A stretch of 64,000 bases of DNA, taken from positions 744,001 to 808,000 of the forward strand of contig CAWKDD010000001.1 in NCBI GenBank assembly GCA_963848335.1, given 5' to 3'. Position numbers and translations under genes: made by a program. The DNA is from Chersky-840 sp963848335. GTDB lineage: Bacteria > Actinomycetota > Acidimicrobiia > Acidimicrobiales > UBA8190. Positions 1 to 10,774 of this stretch are shown one piece after another. The notes beneath the pieces are model-generated. The model searched no databases. It worked only from the letters and a program-made list of their open reading frames with translations, and had not been told where the DNA came from. Positions within the stretch are counted from its first letter, which is position 1, and each line of letters starts with the position of its first letter.

Positions 1-2084
1 CACCGGCGACGAGAACGACACCTGCTGCCAGCCCGACGCCGTCTCGTTGGTGAAGGTGGCCTGGGCCAGAAGCGTCCCCGTCGAGCTCCACAGGCTCCCC
101 ACGTGGGTGCCGACGTTGGCCGACGCCTTGTAGAAGCGGACCCCGGTGATGTAGCCGGGCTGGTCGACGCTGAAGGCCACCCCCAGGTTCACGCCGTTGG
201 TGTCACCGCTGTCGGCCACGGCCGGGGTCGACGAACCCAGCAGCGTGCACGGACACGCCGGTGCCGACGCCTCGGGCGCGGCCAGGTTGCTCGCTCCCGA
301 GGCCGCCCCGGTCCCCGCGCCGTTGGTGGCGCTCACGGTGAAGGTGTAGGTCGTGCCGTTGGTCAGCCCCGCGACCGTGGCCGTGGTGGGGGCGGGGTTG
401 CCGGTCACCACGGTGGCGGTGCCCGCCGTCGAGCCGATGTAGGGCGTCACCGTGTAACTGGTGATCGTCGACCCGCCGTTGGAAGGTGCCGTCCAGGCCA
501 CCGTCATCGATCCCGCCCCCACCGTGGCCGTGACCCCCGAGGGGGTGCCCGGCACGTTGCCGCTGGTCTGGCTCAGGTTGAAGACGGGGTCGACCCAGTA
601 GTTGGTGGCGTTGTAGGTGGCGGTGGGGAAGGCCGAGCTCGATCCGTAGAGGTAGAGGCCGTTGGGGGTGGTGGTGGTGGCCAACCCGTAGACCGGCGGG
701 CTGTTGATGTTGGACGAGGCGAAGGCGCTGTTGGTGACCGAGTAGTGCCCGTCGGGGTCGAGATAGGAGGCCACGTAGGTGGACCCCACGCTCACCGCCA
801 CCGGCGACGAGAACGACACCTGCTGCCAGCCCGACGCCGTCTCGTTGGTGAAGGTGGCCTGGGCCAGAAGCGTCCCCGTCGAGCTCCACAGGCTCCCCAC
901 GTGGGTGCCGACGTTGGCCGACGCCTTGTAGAAGCGGACCCCGGTGATGTAGCCGGGCTGGTCGACGCTGAAGGCCACCCCCAGGTTCACGCCGTTGGTG
1001 TCACCGCTGTCGGCCACGGCCGGGGTCGACGAACCCAGCAGCGTGCACGGACACGCCGGTGCCGACGCCTCGGGCGCGGCCAGGTTGCTCGCTCCCGAGG
1101 CCGCCCCGGTCCCCGCGCCGTTGGTGGCGCTCACGGTGAAGGTGTAGGTCGTGCCGTTGGTCAGCCCCGCGACCGTGGCCGTGGTGGGGGCGGGGTTGCC
1201 GGTCACCACGGTGGCGGTGCCCGCCGTCGAGCCGATGTAGGGCGTCACCGTGTAACTGGTGATCGTCGACCCGCCGTTGGAAGGTGCCGTCCAGGCCACC
1301 GTCATCGATCCCGCCCCCACCGTGGCCGTGACCCCCGAGGGGGTGCCCGGCACGTTGCCGCTGGTCTGGCTCAGGTTGAAGACGGGGTCGACCCAGTAGT
1401 TGGTGGCGTTGTAGGTGGCGGTGGGGAAGGCCGAGCTCGATCCGTAGAGGTAGAGGCCGTTGGGGGTGGTGGTGGTGGCCAACCCGTAGACCGGCGGGCT
1501 GTTGATGTTGGACGAGGCGAAGGCGCTGTTGGTGACCGAGTAGTGCCCGTCGGGGTCGAGATAGGAGGCCACGTAGGTGGACCCCACGCTCACCGCCACC
1601 GGCGACGAGAACGACACCTGCTGCCAGCCCGACGCCGTCTCGTTGGTGAAGGTGGCCTGGGCCAGAAGCGTCCCCGTCGAGCTCCACAGGCTCCCCACGT
1701 GGGTGCCGACGTTGGCCGACGCCTTGTAGAAGCGGACCCCGGTGATGTAGCCGGGCTGGTCGACGCTGAAGGCCACCCCCAGGTTCACGCCGTTGGTGTC
1801 ACCGCTGTCGGCCACGGCCGGGGTCGACGAACCCAGCAGCGTGCACGGACACGCCGGTGCCGACGCCTCGGGCGCGGCCAGGTTGCTCGCTCCCGAGGCC
1901 GCCCCGGTCCCCGCGCCGTTGGTGGCGCTCACGGTGAAGGTGTAGGTCGTGCCGTTGGTCAGCCCCGCGAACGTGGCCGTGGTGGGGGCGGGGTTGCCGG
2001 TCACCACGGTGGCGGTGCCCGCCGTCGAGCCGATGTAGGGCGTCACCGTGTAACTGGTGATCGTCGACCCGCCGTTGGAAGGTG
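1..2084 (-). repeat. 798-bp in-frame tandem repeat encoding one Fn3 plus one DUF4082 domain
   Basis: Copies begin at 1, 799 and 1597. Copies 1 and 2 agree at every position I compared. The third matches until about 2084 apart from one visible substitution near 1964, then gives way to diverged Fn3 sequence. The period is 266 codons, so copy number can change without breaking the reading frame. On the minus strand each unit encodes a DUF4082 domain (GTHVGSLWSS ... TNETASGWQQV) and an Fn3 domain (GLTNGTTYTFTVSATN). The array is open at the left edge, so the total copy number is unknown. Confidence 0.92.
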
Positions 2085-5000
2085 CTGCCCACCCCACGGT
2101 GATGGAACCCGTCCCTGCCGTGGCCGTGACCCCGTAGGGCGTGCCGGGAGGAACCGCGGCCACGCTGGGCGTCACCGCGTTCGAGGGCGAGGAGCCAGGC
2201 CCGGTGCCCACGCCGTTGGTGGCGCTCACGGTGAAGGTGTAGGTCGTGCCGTTGGTCAAGCCCGGCACCGTCGCCGACGTGGCCGTGCTCGATGCGGTCA
2301 CGCTCAACGACGACTGGGCGGTGGAGCCGACGTAGGGCACGACGGTGTAGCCGGTGATCGCGCTCCCGCCGTCGCTGGCCGGGGGTGCCCACGTCACGAT
2401 GGCCGCCCCTTGGCCCGCTGTCGCGTTCACCGCCGTCGGGGCTACCGGAACGGTGGCCGGGGTCACCGTGTTGGAGTCGGTGGGGTTGCCCGTGTTCACG
2501 GCGTTGGTGGCTTCCACGCTGAAGAGGTACGACGTGCCGTTGGTCAGCCCCGTGATCGTGACCGACGTGGCCGGGGGATTCCCGGTCACCTGGACCGGGG
2601 TCAGCTCGGTGGTTCCCTCGTTCCCCGGGGTCTCGGGGGTCACGGTGTAGGACGTGATCGGGCTCCCCCCGTTGTTGGGCGCGGTCCACGACACGGTGGC
2701 CGATGTGTTCCCCGCCGTGGCCGTCACGTTGGTCGGCGCGGCCGGTTGGGTGAGGTTGGCGGGAGTGACCGAGTTCGACGGCGTTCGACGCCTGTCCGGT
2801 CCCGACCGCGTTGGTGGCCGCCACCTTGAACGTGTAGGCGGTTCCCGGCGTCAGATCGCTCACGTTGGCGCTCGACACCGGTGGCGCGTTGCTCACGACG
2901 ACCGGCGTCTGGGCGCTTGAGCCGATGTACGGGGTGATGGTGTAGCTGGAGATCGGCGCTCCGCCATCGGCCGGCGCGTTCCACCCGAGCTGGGCCGACC
3001 CGTTTCCGGGGAGGGCGGTGACGTTCGTCGGCGCGCTCGGGCACGGTCGGTGGGGTCATGGCCTCGGTCTTGAGGACCACCGTGGCCATGAGCCACGTCG
3101 TGCCGGCTCCGGTGCTGACCGAGGCGTCGGGGGTCTGGGGCCCGGTGAGGACGGTGTCCTCGGCCAGGATCTCTATGTCACCGGCCGGTGAGTTGTTGGC
3201 CCGGACGTTGTAGCCGGACCCGCCGCCGAGGGTGTCGCCGAACCCGGAGTCGGCGTAGAAGCCGAAGGCCAGCTCGTTGGTGCCGCTCGTCGGGCGGTAG
3301 CCCCCGACGACACCGTGGCCGCGCCCGAGGTCGTCCCCGGTGCGGTCGCCAGCTGGTCGAGGACGGTGGTCCCCGCCGCCGTCGAGAGGCCCTGGTACTC
3401 GAGGACGGCAATGGCCATGTCGCTGGTGGCGCCGGGTTTGGCCGTGATGGTGGGCATGGTCCCACCGCTGTTGGTGATCGGTGCCGTCCAGATGCTCATC
3501 TGGGTCCCGTCCGAGGCGCTGAAGCTGGTGAGCTCGGTGAAGGTGTCACCGCCGGAGTCCGTGACACTCGAGGTGTTGGCACCCCCGCCGTTCCATGCTC
3601 CGACCTCGACCACCAGCCGGTTCCCGGCGCTGACGTTCGACGTCATCTGCACCGAGATCGCCGCTCGTCGACACCGACGAGGCGTCCGCATGGGCCTGCT
3701 GGACGTACACCGGGGGCGCGTTGGTGCTGGGGGTGACGGCGTTGCTCTTGGGCGAGGGCGACGGCCGTTCCCGCCGGGTTGGACGCCGTGACCGTGAACG
3801 TGTAGCTCGTGCCGTTGGTGAGGCCCGTGACCGTGGCGCTCGTGGGCGCCGGGCTGCCGGTCACGGTGGTGGTGGGTTGTGCGGTCGACCCGATGTAGGG
3901 CGTGATGGTGTAGGTCGTCACCGGTCCACCGGTGGAGGGCGCATTCCAGCTCAACGTGGCCGAGCCGTATCCCGCGCCGGCGGTCACCGAGGAGACGGGG
4001 CCGGCACCGGGCTGAGGTGTGAAGAGGACGTCGACGCCGTAGTTGTCCCCGCCCGGGTTCACGTCTCCCTCGGTGGGGAAGCCCTCTCCGGCGACCTCGA
4101 CACCGTTGGGATTGGCAGACGTGTTGCGCACGGCGTGCAGAGGAGGTCCGTCCGCGTTGCTCGGCATGGCGTCGGGCAGGGGGTCGGGCTCGAGGGCGCC
4201 GTCGTCCTCGGCGGTGTGCCCGTTGGGCGCGTAGTAGCTGGCCACGTAGGTCGTGTTGGGGGATATGGGAACGGGTGTGGCGAAGAGCACCTGCTGCCAG
4301 CCCGACGCCGTCTCGTTGGTGAAGGTGGCCGTGCCCATGAGCTGTCCGGAGCTCGTCCACAGCTGTCCCACGTGGGTGCCGGTGTTGGCGGTTGACTTGT
4401 AGAACTTGATGCCGTTGATGGTCCCGAAGGTGTCGGAGGTGAACTTCACGCCCACGGTCACGGGGTTGGTGGTCCCGTTGTTGGTCGTGGCGGGCACGTA
4501 ACCGGAGCCGAAGATCGAGCAGCCTGCGCCGCAATTGATGTTGACCGTGATGCCGTCAGAGGGGGTCTCGGTATTGCCGCTGCTGTCGGTGGCACGCGAC
4601 TCGATCACCGTCGACGGTGTGCCGTGGGCGTCCTGCCACGCGTAGCTCCACGTGACAGTGGCGGCGTCGACACCGTTGATCGTGGCCGGATGCCACGTCT
4701 TGCCGCCGTCCACCGACACCTCCACGCCCGCCACCACGCCTCCGCTGGTGTCGGTGGCGGTTCCGGTGACGGTGGTGGGGGAGCCGTCGGCGAGGGTGGC
4801 GTTGTTGGTCGGGCTGGTGATCGGCGGAGGTGGGCGGCGTGGTGGTGCCCGGACCCGCGCCCGGTACCAGACCGGAGAGCAGCGTGGTGGGCTGGACGCC
4901 CATCATGGCGAAGAGGTTGACCACGAACTGCTGCATGTTCGGGTCCGACGGGCCCGACCCATCCTGGATGGGGTTGTTGTTGTTGAGCCCCCAGGAGAAC

Positions 5001-6700
5001 TGCACCGTCCCCGCCCCGAAGACCAGTGCCCCGCTCGACGCCCGGTACAGGGTCAGGTGGTGCGTTTCGGTCGTGTCGTTGTTGGTCGGCACCGTCCCGT
5101 AGTCGTTGACGAAGGACCCGGTCGTCGTGGAGGTGGTCGACGACAGGTCGATCTCGCCCGCGGGCCTCGAGCCGTTGTCGGCGTCGACGTCCCACTCGTA
5201 TCCGAGAGTGCCGAAGCCCGGTGCATCGTCGGTGATGGTGCCGAGGTTCGAACCCAGCACGACCGGCGAGCTCGTCGGGGTGAGCTTGGCCACGGCCGTG
5301 TTCTTCCACACCTGGAGGTTGGCGTACTGGTAGGGGACCTGGATGTTGGTGTTCTGGGCCGCGGAGTTGACGATGAAGTACTGCCCGGTGAGCGAGTTCT
5401 CGGGGCTGTCGCCACCGTTTCCGGCTCCCTGGGGATCGCGCCAGCTGCCGGTCCACGTGGGCGGGTCACCGGGGTCGTACTGGTTCGCGGAGGTGCCGTA
5501 GGGCGGTTCGTTGTGGGTCTCCTTGTAGGAGATGATGGTCCGGTCGCTCGTCCCGTCGATGGGGCTGGGGGCGTACTGGGTCTTCCAGAAGTCCTCGTTC
5601 CCACTGAAGAAGGCCAAGTTGACGCCGGACTTGAGGGCGTTCTCCACGTTGTTGCGCATGTTGGCCGACCAGTACTCGTCGTGCCCGCTCGAGATGAGGA
5701 TCTTGTGCCCGGTCAGAAGGGCCGGGTCGCTGTCGGTCTCGTTCTCGCTGATGTACGAGACGTCGTAGCCGTTCTCCTCGAGGTACTGGATCATGGGGAA
5801 CTCGGAGTAGAAGGGCCCGTCCCGGCCTTCGTCGATGCCGCCGTCCTGGAAGGGCCGGTTGTAGGACACCTCGGTGGCGGGGGTGGTGACATATCCACCG
5901 GGCTCACCGGGGGGACAGGAGATGTAGCACTGGTAGAGGCTGTTGCCGGCGTCGATGCCCGTCCCGTTGGGATTGGTGACGCCCGGCGGGTTGTAGGCGT
6001 TGTAGGCCTCCCACGTGGCGTCGGAGGTCTGGTACACGATGTCCGACGTGCTGGAGGGGTCGCTCACCACGAAGGGGACCTCGCTCACCCCACCGGTGTC
6101 GTCGCGGATCAGCAGCGCCACGTAGAGCCCCGACACGGCGTAGCTCGGCACCTGCCAGGAAGCGGACACGGCCCAGTTGCCGCAGTCGATCAGCCCCGTG
6201 GCCTGCCCGCCACCCGGGTTGACCTCGCAGGCGGGCTGGGACTGCGGAAGCGTCACCGAAGGCAGGATGTCCGAGGCCCATTCCCGGGAGCCCAGGCCCT
6301 GGTAGTAGCCCATCCGGAAGATGTTGATGTGCCACGCCGACACCGTGGGCGCGTCGACCTTGAAGGAAACGGTCTGACCGACGTCCACGCTCATCGAGGT
6401 GGTGAATCCCTGGATGGTGGGGTCACCGGTGCTCGTGTAGGGGAGGCTCATGGGTGACTCCGCCATGGGCGTGCCCGGTTGCGCGTTCTCGCACTGGACC
6501 GGGTTCATGCCCGGCGTGCAGCCTGTGGGAGGTCCGACGGTGGTGCCCGCCGTGGCCACGCCCCCCAGGTTCAAGACGGCCGTCAACAGGCCGGCCAGGA
6601 GGGCCACGGCGAAGCTCGCCGTGAGCAACTTGTGGCGTCGAAGGGCAGGCGAACCGATGCTCCCGATCGCTCGCTGTGCGCGGCCGGCCAAACGAACCAC
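1..6700 (-). CDS. Giant secreted protein: N,N-dimethylformamidase-like domain plus Fn3/DUF4082 repeats; 3' end outside window, frameshifted
   Basis: Reading leftwards, the product has a signal-like hydrophobic stretch (LLTASFAVALLAGLL) and then about 600 residues resembling the C-terminal domain of the N,N-dimethylformamidase large subunit, with a glutamine-amidotransferase-like core around ISSGHDEYW and FFSGNEDFW. A bacterial Ig-like domain (VEVSVDGGKTW) and a DUF4082 domain follow. Next come Fn3 domains, a jelly-roll-like segment near 3050-3660, more Fn3 domains, and then alternating Fn3 and DUF4082 units. Coding frame jumps near 4828, 3758, 3661, 3300, 3043 and 2785, so no single frame covers it. 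The gene continues beyond base 1. The start is uncertain: GTG at 6700 gives a normal signal peptide, and a TTG at 6790 is in frame. Family knowledge suggests a surface or extracellular protein. Amidase activity is not implied, because related domains occur in many secreted actinobacterial proteins of unknown role. Confidence 0.8.
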
Positions 6701-6804
6701 ACCCTCTTCCCGGTTGAAGGGGCACCTCCGAGGAGATGCGTCTCGATGTCTGGAGGCACGCCCCGGGCTGTTGATACGCCGGGAAGGCAACCTGTGGGGC
6801 TGAA

Positions 6805-6817
6805 AGGTGTATCACCT
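6805..6817. promoter_or_regulatory. Short inverted repeat upstream of the giant secreted protein
   Basis: AGGTG-TAT-CACCT forms five-base arms in the roughly 245-bp divergent region between the minus-strand giant protein and the plus-strand glycosyltransferase. Its core TGTATCA recurs as a repeat at 15789-15818. It could be an operator, but nothing else in the sequence proves it. Confidence 0.25.
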
Positions 6818-6945
6818 GGATGGAGGCCTGCTCCGGTTGAACGTGCGTGGGATCAGGTCTCGTCGATGAACCTCTCGGCGGTGCTCGTGGGGTCCGTGAG
6901 GTATGTGTGCATCGAGGCCGCCGCCGTGGGGGCGACGGACCGGTG

Positions 6946-7943
6946 ATGGCGCGCACCGAGACGGCGGTGGCGCCCCCACCGGGTGTGGACGTGGCGGCCA
7001 TCGCGGACATGACGGGGAAGGCCGTCGGACCGGACCACGTCGACTGTGTGGCGATCATCGTCACGCACAACAACGCCGACGACATCGCACCGCTGCTGGC
7101 GTCGCTTCCCGCCGCCACCGACGGGCTGCGCGTCCGGACCGTCGTCGTCGACAACGAATCGTCGGACGGGACCCTGGAGGTGGCGCGCCACACCGGAGCG
7201 GCCACCTGTGTCCGGGCCGGCGCCAACCTCGGCTACGCCGGGGCCATCAACGTGGGCCGGGACCACGCCGGGCCGTGCGCGTCGATGCTGGTGCTCAACG
7301 CCGACCTCGTCCTCGATCCGGGCTCGGTCTCGGCCTTGTTCGCGGCGCTGGCTCGGCCCGGGGTGGGCGTGGCCGTCCCGCGGCTCCTCGACGAGCACGG
7401 ATCGCTCTACCCGTCACTGCGCCGGGAGCCCACCGCTCTGCGCGCCCTCGGTGATGCGCTGTTCGGCGCCCGCTTCCCCCACCGCCCGGGCTGGGCGAGC
7501 GAGATGGTCCGGACACCGGCCCTCTACGAACGCCGCCATCGGGCCCATTGGGCCACGGGAGCGGTCATGTTGATCGCGGCCCGATGTGACGCCGCGGTGG
7601 GCCCGTGGGACGAGGCCCGGTTCTTCCTCTATTCCGAGGAGACGGACTACGCGGCCCGGGCCCGAGCCCGGGGATGGTCGGTGGAGTACGTGCCCGACGC
7701 GCGCGCGCCAGGCATCGCCAGGGAGGTTCGGGGCACAGCCCGGACCTGGCGGCCCTGATGGCGGTCAACCGGATCCGGTACTACGAGAAGCGCCACGGCC
7801 GGGCTCGCAGCACCGTGTTCCGCGCCGTCGTGGTGCTGCACGAGCTCCTCCGATGCGCAGATCCGGTGCATCGCCGTTCGCTGCGTTTCGTGCTCCGCCG
7901 CTCGAGTTGGCGGCGCCTGCCCGGCGGTCGGGTCGGGGCCTGA
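6946..7943 (+). CDS. Family-2 glycosyltransferase (rhamnosyltransferase-like), one frameshift
   Basis: Predicted cytoplasmic GT-A enzyme that transfers a sugar from a nucleotide donor, probably to a lipid-linked or polysaccharide acceptor. The start of the fold shows VAIIVTHNN and VDNESSDGT, then the metal-site region VLNADLVLDP and the acceptor-side ETDYAARARARGW. ATG at 6946 begins just before the conserved core. The frame changes near 7708 inside a CG-dinucleotide run; the downstream frame restores the usual tail (GGSGHSPDLAALMAVNR, YYEKRHGR) and stops at 7943. It is divergent from the giant secreted protein and lies about 4 kb upstream of the polysaccharide cluster, so a role in the same surface polymer is plausible but not shown. 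Confidence 0.82.
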
Positions 7944-8031
7944 CCTGCCCGGGTTTGTCGCGACCCGGCTCCTATGATCATCGCAACGGGCGTCGCCACG
8001 CGAGCGCCGACACCATCGGAGGTTTGCCAAC

Positions 8032-9207
8032 GTGCCCAGTGGGCGAGACGCCATGCCTGAGATCGGGCGCCGCGCCGCCTTGGCGCTCAGCGGGCTTGTC
8101 GTCGTGTTGCTCGCCACCGCCTGCGGCGGAGGGACACCTTCGGCCACGGGCACCGGCAACACCGGCACCGCCACCGGCGCGGGCACCTGGAGCCGACAGA
8201 CGCTGCCGCGCGGGACCAACGCCCTCAACGGTGTGTCGTGTCCGAGCAGCGGTGACTGCTGGGCGGTCGGAACGGGCTCGTCGGGGGGTGGATCCATACT
8301 CGCCACCACCGACGTCGGTGCGACGTGGAGTGCCCAGCACGTTCCGGCCGGCGCCCACGTGGTGGGCTTCGACGCCGTGTCGTGCCCGACCACGAGCGAC
8401 TGCTGGGCCGTCGGCGCCACCTCGACCAACACGGGGGCGGTGCTGTCGACGACCGACGGCGGTGCCACCTGGATCGCCCAGACCGTCCCCCACGCCGTGA
8501 ACCTCCAGAACGGCACCCTCGCCACCGGGCTCTACGCCCTGAGGGGGGTGTCGTGCCCGACCACGAGCGACTGCTGGGCCGTCGGCGCCACCTCGAGCGA
8601 CACGGGGGCGGTGGTGTCCACGACCGACGGCGGTGCCACCTGGAGCGCCCAGGTCATCCCGAACGGGATCAGTCTCCTCAACGCCGTGTCGTGCCCGACC
8701 ACGAGCGCATGCTGGGCCGTCGGTGCCACCTCGACGAACACGGGGGCGGTGTTGTCCACGACCGACGGCGGCACCACCTGGAACGCCCAGACCCTCCCCA
8801 CCGGGATCGCCCAGACCCTCCCGAGCGGCCTCTACGCCCTCGACAGCGTGTCGTGCCCCACCGCCAAGGACTGCTGGGCCGTGGGAACCAGCTCGTCGAA
8901 CGCCGGAGTCGTGCTGTCGACGACCGACGCCGGCGACAACTGGAAGGCCCAGAACGTCCCGAGCGGGGTCAGCCTCCTCGACGCCGTGTCGTGCCGGTCG
9001 AGCGGGGACTGCCGGTCGGTAGGGGCGAGCTCGTCGAAGCGGGAGACGGTCATGGCCACGACCGACGGCGGCACGACCTGGAGCATCCAGGGCGCCCCCA
9101 GCGGGATCAGCCTGCTCTACGGCGTGTCCTGCCCGGCGCGCGGTTGCTGGGCGGTGGGGACGACGACCTCCGACGACGGGGCGGTGCTGGCGACGAGCGG
9201 GGGCTGA
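8032..9207 (+). CDS. Secreted lipoprotein with seven Cys-rich beta-propeller repeats
   Basis: The GTG start at 8032 has GGAGG nine bases upstream. A hydrophobic segment ends in a lipobox-like LLATAC, predicting a lipoprotein. The mature part is Gly/Thr-rich and then has seven repeats of about 35-55 residues. Each opens with VSCPTTSDCWAVGATS or a variant and closes with a BNR/Asp-box-like STTDGGATW. Seven such units suggest a seven-bladed propeller, and the paired cysteines in each unit suggest one disulfide per blade. Such propellers bind ligands or act as sialidase- or YCF48-like scaffolds. No catalytic residues can be assigned and the ligand is unknown. Repeat copies are similar at the DNA level, indicating internal duplication. 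Confidence 0.8.
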   Translation: MPSGRDAMPEIGRRAALALSGLVVVLLATACGGGTPSATGTGNTGTATGAGTWSRQTLPRGTNALNGVSCPSSGDCWAVGTGSSGGGSILATTDVGATWSAQHVPAGAHVVGFDAVSCPTTSDCWAVGATSTNTGAVLSTTDGGATWIAQTVPHAVNLQNGTLATGLYALRGVSCPTTSDCWAVGATSSDTGAVVSTTDGGATWSAQVIPNGISLLNAVSCPTTSACWAVGATSTNTGAVLSTTDGGTTWNAQTLPTGIAQTLPSGLYALDSVSCPTAKDCWAVGTSSSNAGVVLSTTDAGDNWKAQNVPSGVSLLDAVSCRSSGDCRSVGASSSKRETVMATTDGGTTWSIQGAPSGISLLYGVSCPARGCWAVGTTTSDDGAVLATSGG

Positions 9208-9227
9208 TCCCGACGCCGCGACGCGGC

Positions 9228-9244
9228 CCCGCGCCGGGCGCGGG
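9228..9244. terminator. GC hairpin between convergent genes
   Basis: CCCGCGC-CGG-GCGCGGG is a perfect seven-base stem with a three-base loop, sitting in the 45-bp gap between two converging stop codons (9207 and 9253). It has no U-tract, as is common for hairpin terminators in GC-rich actinobacteria. It may serve both strands. Confidence 0.4.
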
Positions 9245-9252
9245 ACCGTCGG

Positions 9253-10437
9253 TCAGGGAAAGCGCGCCGGTTGGACCCAGTCCGGGCCCAGGTCCTCGAC
9301 CGACGCGCAACCCATGAGCGCCAGCGTCCGCACCATCTCGGTCCGCAGCACCTCGAGCACGCGCTCGACCCCGGGCTCACCCGCCACCGCCAGCCCGTAG
9401 AGGTAGGGGCGCCCGATGAGGACGGCCCTGGCCCCCGAGGCAAGGGCCTTGACCACGTCACCACCCCGCCGCACCCCGCCGTCCATGAGCACTTCGGCGT
9501 CGGTGCCTACGGCCGCGGCGACGTCGGGCAGGGCCCGCAGGGCAGCGGGCGCCCCGTCCAACTGGCGGCCGCCGTGGTTGGAGACGATCACGGCGTCGGC
9601 GCCCGCCTGCACGGCGCGCCGGGCGTCGTCAGCGGTGAGGATGCCCTTGACCACCAGAGGTGCGGGCCAGATGGTGCGGAGCCACTCGACGTCGTCCCAG
9701 TGGAACGGCGACGCGGCCATGGCCGTGGCCGTCGCTACGGTCTCGGTCCCTCGCGGAGCCCGAGCCATCTTGAGCCCGTCACGGGCGAGCCGCACCGTCC
9801 AGGCGGGACGGCTCAGCACCTGAGGCCCGAGGTGGATGGCGTTGTGCCCCGAGACCCGCAGCGGGGGGCGCACCCCGTGGCGCACGTCCCGCTCCCGGTT
9901 GCCGAGCACCGGGGTGTCGACGGTGACGACCAGGGCACGCACCGCCCCGGCCCGGGCCCGATCCACCAGAGCCTCGGCCTCGCCCCGGCCTCCGCTCGAG
10001 TAGAGCTGGAACCACAGCGGTCCGCTCGACGCCGCCGTCACGTCCTCGAGCGGACTGCCCGCCACCGTGCTCAGAACGCTCACGGTTCCCTGGCGCGTCG
10101 CCGCTCGAGCCACCCCCGGACCCGCGTCGGGATGGATGACCCGGACCAGGCCACAGGGCGCCAGCAGGACGGGCATCGACAGGGGAGTTCCCAGGACCGT
10201 GGTCCCGAGCTGTGGGACTCCGATGTCGAGGGCCATGCGGGGGACGAAGGCCATCTCGGCGAAGGCCGCTTCGTTGTTCCTCATGGTGTGCTCGTCGTCG
10301 GCTCCCCCGTCGACGTAGTCGAAGACGACGGGAGGAAGCACCCGACGGGCGCGTCGGCGCGCGTCGGCGATGTTGAGGATCCGGTCGGCCCGCGCCAGGC
10401 GCGCCTGGTGGCGATACGTGCTCAATCGGCTCCGCAC
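9253..10437 (-). CDS. FMN-dependent alpha-hydroxyacid dehydrogenase (lactate dehydrogenase/oxidase family)
   Basis: A 394-residue protein of the LldD/glycolate oxidase family, which oxidises 2-hydroxy acids through FMN. It has an N-terminal PPVVFDYVDGGADDE, the LAPCGLVRVIHPDAG region, WFQLYSSGG, the phosphate-side VVKGILTADDARRA, the active-site block SNHGGRQLDGAPA with catalytic His and Arg, and the FMN-binding MDGGVRRGGDVVKALASGA. Length fits the family (about 380-400). GTG at 10437 has AGGAG five bases upstream and is preferred over upstream in-frame starts that lack a ribosome site. Substrate cannot be told from sequence; lactate, mandelate or a peptide (MftD-type) are all within the family. 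No mycofactocin genes are nearby. Confidence 0.88.
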   Translation of the reverse strand: MRSRLSTYRHQARLARADRILNIADARRRARRVLPPVVFDYVDGGADDEHTMRNNEAAFAEMAFVPRMALDIGVPQLGTTVLGTPLSMPVLLAPCGLVRVIHPDAGPGVARAATRQGTVSVLSTVAGSPLEDVTAASSGPLWFQLYSSGGRGEAEALVDRARAGAVRALVVTVDTPVLGNRERDVRHGVRPPLRVSGHNAIHLGPQVLSRPAWTVRLARDGLKMARAPRGTETVATATAMAASPFHWDDVEWLRTIWPAPLVVKGILTADDARRAVQAGADAVIVSNHGGRQLDGAPAALRALPDVAAAVGTDAEVLMDGGVRRGGDVVKALASGARAVLIGRPYLYGLAVAGEPGVERVLEVLRTEMVRTLALMGCASVEDLGPDWVQPARFP

Positions 10438-10585
10438 GGTTGCTCCTGTTCCCCGGTGACCGAACCTTCGGAGTCCCACCACGCCCCCCGGGCCATCTCG
10501 TGCTCGGCTCCCGGGGGTCGTTCCGAATCCTGAACAACACGGCACCGGCATCGGAAGCTCGACATCGGCTCGTTCACACAACGTT

Positions 10586-10615
10586 CAACTACGCGGTGGC
10601 CAACTACGCGGTGGC
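10586..10615 (+). repeat. Two perfect tandem copies of a 15-bp unit
   Basis: CAACTACGCGGTGGC occurs at 10586-10600 and again at 10601-10615 with no gap. It lies in the divergent promoter region of the hydroxyacid dehydrogenase and the sigma factor. Confidence 0.7.
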
Positions 10616-10774
10616 GCCATTCGGCCCGGTAGCCGACTTCGACACACGTCGGTGCACGGTCCGCTTCGTATTGCGCGAGCGACGCTCGTTCCCACGCCCG
10701 AGCATTTAGCAATTCGCGACACCTCCGTAATGCGCTCGTATTGTTCCAAAATGTTCCCGGTCATGTCATTTCCT

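Noticed and set aside
1..2084. CRISPR array
   Set aside because: The repeat unit is 798 bp with no unique spacers and is translated in frame.
103..2829. A 908-codon open frame on the plus strand over the tandem repeat
   Set aside because: It is antisense to well-formed Fn3 and DUF4082 domains, and its product is Gly/Arg-rich low complexity with no domain. Its length comes from GC composition and the repeat.
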